Source of the DNA: an uncultured Clostridia bacterium
GTDB taxonomy: Bacteria > Bacillota > Clostridia > Oscillospirales > Oscillospiraceae
Reading direction: 5' to 3'
DNA length: 8,721 bases
NCBI GenBank assembly: GCA_945487445.1
Contig: CALYTU010000065.1
Coordinates: 1-8,721, forward strand
The notes under the pieces are model-generated. The model had not been told where the DNA came from. It made no database searches and saw only the letters and a program-made list of their open reading frames with translations. How positions within the stretch are numbered: the stretch's first letter is position 1; each line of letters begins with the position of its first letter. Shown here piece by piece: positions 6,607 through 8,721 of the stretch. The position numbers and the translations under genes were made by a program.

Positions 6607-7395
6607 ATGTTTTTTGACCGTGACCGCTATCTGTATCGCAAGCACCAACTGGTGGAGGTCATCTGCCAGCTCCGCTTCCCCACAATCCTGTCCATCTCTG
6701 CCCGGGAACCTGCCGACTTTCAGGAGGCAATTCGCCGGGATTTCCCCCAGTACAAGCGTCTTTTGGAGCAGGCCCAGCCCAAGATCTCCGGCGTGCCGGG
6801 GAATCTGCGGGTGGAGGAGGGCAACCGCGTCACCAACTATCAGTTCCTCTCTGCCGACGGCAGGTGGAAGGTCAACCTGACCAATAATTTTGTGGCCCTC
6901 GCCACCCCCGCCTATACCAAGTGGGAGGATTTCGCAGCGAAGCTGGACCTGATTTTGGCGCAATTCATTCCGATCTACCAGCCCGCCTATTTTGAAAGAG
7001 TGGGGCTGCGCTTCATCAACGTCTTCTCCCGCAAGGCACTGGACCTCGAGGGGGTTCCCTTCCGGGAACTCCTCCAGCCGGGTTATCTGGGACTTTTGGG
7101 CGAGGATGATGTAAGGGAGGAAAGCTTCGCCCGGTCCGGCCAGGACATCGAGTTGGCCATCTCCGGTGGCTGCCGTGTAAAGCTGCACGCCGGTCCCGGT
7201 ATGCTCCAGCGGGGAACCGTGAAGGACAACGAGGTGAAGTTCATTCTGGATAACGACATATTCATGAACGGCAAGCTTCCCGTGGCCCAGTGTGCACCGG
7301 CCCTCCAGACGGTCCACATTCAGGCCGACCGTCTCTTTGCAGGCGCGATCACCCAGCGCCTGCACGAGGCTATGGAGCCCACCCTGCTCGATTGA
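6607..7395 (+). CDS. TIGR04255-family protein of unknown function
   Basis: A 262-residue soluble protein with no signal peptide or membrane segment. The opening, Tyr-Arg-Lys-His-Gln then LVEVICQLRFP (residues 16-26), and the middle block AYFERVGLRFINVF (about 133-146) are the recognisable marks of the TIGR04255 family, which is scattered patchily among bacteria and has no established biochemical role. An early FQEAIRRDFPQY segment (37-48), a strand-rich centre (VTNYQFLSADGRWKVNLTNNFVALAT) and a late helical tail (QADRLFAGAITQRLHEAM) fit the family pattern. GGAGG at 6595-6599 sets the start. It is transcribed alone from its own promoter and faces a convergent unit. Its neighbours do not suggest a function. 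The family call is from recalled motifs. Confidence 0.75.
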   Translation: MFFDRDRYLYRKHQLVEVICQLRFPTILSISAREPADFQEAIRRDFPQYKRLLEQAQPKISGVPGNLRVEEGNRVTNYQFLSADGRWKVNLTNNFVALATPAYTKWEDFAAKLDLILAQFIPIYQPAYFERVGLRFINVFSRKALDLEGVPFRELLQPGYLGLLGEDDVREESFARSGQDIELAISGGCRVKLHAGPGMLQRGTVKDNEVKFILDNDIFMNGKLPVAQCAPALQTVHIQADRLFAGAITQRLHEAMEPTLLD

Positions 7396-7458
7396 CCCGT
7401 CCGCAATTCGCCGGGACGGCGACCTGCCGCCCCCGCTCCCCCAATAAAAACAAAAAGG

Positions 7459-7581
7459 GTATCTGTTCAGTATCCTGTCATTTCGAGGCGATTCATCGCC
7501 GAGAAATCCGTATTATCTACGCAAAAAGGAACGGATTTCTCACTTCGTTCGAAATGACAGATGGGGCTACTGAATAGATAC
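7459..7581 (+). mobile_element. 123-bp MITE, copy 4
   Basis: Identical by eye to copies 2 and 3. The flanking 8-bp direct repeat is CAAAAAGG (7451-7458 and 7582-7589). It has inserted into the A-rich left edge of the bidirectional terminator at 7583-7645; the duplication rebuilt that edge, so the hairpin remains intact. Confidence 0.95.
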
Positions 7582-7582
7582 C

Positions 7583-7645
7583 AAAAAGGTATCTGTTCCG
7601 CCGCGGCAGCGTATGCCGTTCATTCAGAGGAACAGATACCTTTTT
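7583..7645. terminator. Bidirectional terminator between convergent genes
   Basis: AAAAAGGTATCTGTTCC (7583-7599) is perfectly repeated in inverse at 7629-7645, giving a 17-bp stem with a 29-base loop. The loop holds a small CGGCA/TGCCG stem. T-runs leave the hairpin on both strands, so it can end both the TIGR04255 transcript and the minus-strand rubrerythrin unit, whose last stop codon is only 6 bp away. Ten bases of the arm (GTATCTGTTC) equal the end of the 123-bp element. Confidence 0.8.
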
Positions 7646-7650
7646 ATCTA

Positions 7651-7986
7651 TTATTGTTCGACCGCGGCCAATACGGCGGAAAGCCATCGTTTGGCGTCCC
7701 GGAAGCCCTGGAAGGTAAAGCGCCCTCGGCCGGTTTCAAGCGTTAACGACAGCGGAATCAGAAAGCGTTTGACCTCCGCCTTTGCGCCGGACAGTTCGAT
7801 CATCCCCAGGTCCCTGCCTACTCCCGCCGGAAGCTCCAGCTCCGCCAGAAACAGCTTTGTCCCATTCAGAAAGGTCCAAACGCGGCCCAACTGCTTCTCA
7901 TCAGCGAACACGTTGGCCGCGAGATACAGCCCGCGCTCGTCGGCCAGACCGCGCGCCTGGGCTTGTTTCAGCAGGAAATCTTCCAT
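7651..7986 (-). CDS. Hypothetical 111-residue protein downstream of rubrerythrin
   Basis: I do not recognise this protein. It has no signal peptide, membrane segment or metal-binding cluster. After a short helical start (FLLKQAQARGLA) it shows a run of likely strands (GLYLAANVFAD, RVWTFLNGTKLFLAELEL, VKRFLIPLSLTLE, GRFTFQGF) and ends in an amphipathic helix (RDAKRWLSAVLAAVE). Several strands capped by one C-terminal helix resemble a pleckstrin-homology or GRAM-like fold, which is inference from pattern only. A purine-rich AGGGGG lies about 10 bases before the ATG. The gap from the rubrerythrin stop is only 25 bp, so the two are very probably co-transcribed. It ends against the bidirectional terminator. 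Confidence 0.68.
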   Translation of the reverse strand: MEDFLLKQAQARGLADERGLYLAANVFADEKQLGRVWTFLNGTKLFLAELELPAGVGRDLGMIELSGAKAEVKRFLIPLSLTLETGRGRFTFQGFRDAKRWLSAVLAAVEQ

Positions 7987-8011
7987 TTCGCGCCTGCCCC
8001 CTGCTGTGATT

Positions 8012-8584
8012 TTACTGGAAGTACCGCTTCAGCAGGCCCTCCAAGGCCTTGCCGTGACGGGCCTCGTCGCGGGCCATTTCATGTACAGTGTCGTGGATGG
8101 CGTCCAGGCCGTTCTTCTTGGCGCAGGCGGCCAGATCGAACTTGCCCTTTGTGGCGCCGTACTCGCAGTCCACACGCCACTTCAGGTTCTCCTTGGTGGA
8201 GGCGGTCATCTTGGGCTCGAGCTCAGAGCCCAGGAGCTCAGCAAACTTGGCGGCGTGCTCGGCTTCCTCAAAGGCAGCCTTCTCCCAGTACAGACCGATC
8301 TCGGGATAGCCCTCGCGATGGGCGATGCGGGCCATGCACAGGTACATGCCAACCTCAGAGCACTCGCCGGTGAAGTTCGCCTTCAGCTGCTCGAGAATGT
8401 AATTTCTGTCTTCCTCAGGGACGTTATCCAGCTTCGCGCCGACACCGAAAACGTGCTCAGCGGCCAGCTTGATTTCGCCCTCAACCTTGGTAAACCGGGA
8501 GCCGGGGACCTTGCAGACGGGGCAAAACTCGGGAGGGGTATCGCCCTCATGAACGTAACCGCAGACGGGACATACAAACTTCAT
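8012..8584 (-). CDS. rbr: Reverse rubrerythrin (N-terminal rubredoxin domain, C-terminal diiron domain)
   Basis: A 190-residue cytoplasmic non-haem iron protein that, in anaerobes, reduces hydrogen peroxide and oxygen with electrons from NAD(P)H via a reductase. The N-terminal rubredoxin-like domain has the iron ligands Cys5, Cys8, Cys21 and Cys24 (CPVCGY and CPVCK). The ferritin-like domain carries diiron ligands in GECSE (Glu74), EAEH (Glu107, His110), EYG (Glu141) and DEARH (Glu174, His177). Classical rubrerythrin has the rubredoxin domain at the C-terminus; this order is the reversed form known from Clostridium. The start is the ATG after AGGAGG (8592-8597 on the minus strand); a 29-residue upstream extension of the open frame has no family match. 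First gene of a two-gene unit. Confidence 0.93.
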   Translation of the reverse strand: MKFVCPVCGYVHEGDTPPEFCPVCKVPGSRFTKVEGEIKLAAEHVFGVGAKLDNVPEEDRNYILEQLKANFTGECSEVGMYLCMARIAHREGYPEIGLYWEKAAFEEAEHAAKFAELLGSELEPKMTASTKENLKWRVDCEYGATKGKFDLAACAKKNGLDAIHDTVHEMARDEARHGKALEGLLKRYFQ

Positions 8585-8624
8585 ATCTTTTTCCTCCTGT
8601 TTCAATGCAGTGTGGGATCTTGCA

Positions 8625-8660
8625 TCTATAGAATACCACAAAACCCCAAAAAAGTAAGGG
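8625..8660 (-). promoter_or_regulatory. Probable promoter region of the rubrerythrin unit
   Basis: On the minus strand two overlapping -10-like hexamers occur, TATTCT (8630-8635, with TG one base upstream) and TATAGA (8625-8630). A T-rich stretch lies at the -35 distance but gives no clear hexamer. CCCC and GGGG tracts nearby form a weak inverted repeat. No recognisable PerR-type operator was found. Confidence 0.35.
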
Positions 8661-8721
8661 GGTATTTTCACTTGAGTTTCCGCAGTTTGGAATGGCAGGA
8701 AAACGAGAAGATATCCACAGG

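Noticed and set aside
609..7581. CRISPR array or ordinary tandem repeat from the recurring 123-bp sequence.
   Set aside because: The copies are kilobases apart, occur in both orientations, have terminal inverted repeats and each has a unique 8-bp duplication. That is transposition, not an array.
6318..7589. Copies 3 and 4 forming one composite transposon carrying the TIGR04255 gene.
   Set aside because: Each copy has its own matching pair of 8-bp repeats (TCTGACGA for copy 3, CAAAAAGG for copy 4). A composite insertion would show one duplication at the outer ends only.
8707..8721. DnaA-box-like ATATCCACAGG at the right edge, with a similar ATTTCCACAGG near 489-499.
   Set aside because: Single imperfect matches without clustering or an AT-rich unwinding region; not enough for an origin.

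Overview
The window (8,721 bp) looks like chromosome from an anaerobic gut-type member of the Clostridia, probably the Oscillospiraceae group. That placement is inferred from moderately high-GC genes with strong AGGAGG ribosome binding sites, a Na+-pumping decarboxylase operon, a ROK sugar kinase, and a rubrerythrin whose rubredoxin domain is N-terminal. No rRNA, tRNA or CRISPR was seen.

Layout: (1) 1-623 is the decayed 3' part of an IS1182-type transposase. (2) 869-4530 is a complete transcription unit. An extended -10 promoter is followed by oadA, oadG, a separate biotin carrier gene and oadB, closed by a strong hairpin terminator. Together these encode a membrane oxaloacetate decarboxylase Na+ pump in which biotin sits on its own small subunit. 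(3) 4682-5638, minus strand, is a ROK-family glucokinase. Divergent from it, 5913-6305 encodes a small lipoprotein. (4) 6549-7395 is a stand-alone TIGR04255-family gene with its own promoter, ending at a bidirectional terminator hairpin (7583-7645). (5) 7651-8584, minus strand, is a two-gene unit: a reverse rubrerythrin followed by an unrecognised 111-residue protein.

The most striking feature is a 123-bp non-coding element present four times, at 609-731, 4540-4662, 6326-6448 and 7459-7581. The first copy is inverted relative to the others. By eye all four are identical base for base. Each has 14-bp terminal inverted repeats (one mismatch) and each is flanked by its own perfect 8-bp direct repeat (CTGTTTCC, GATTTCTC, TCTGACGA, CAAAAAGG). 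This is the signature of a recently active miniature inverted-repeat transposable element (MITE) moved by a transposase not encoded here. All four copies lie at or just after the 3' end of a plus-strand gene, and three lie at or near hairpins that look like transcription terminators. They cut the window into blocks that are each complete transcription units: the oad operon, glucokinase plus lipoprotein, and the TIGR04255 gene.
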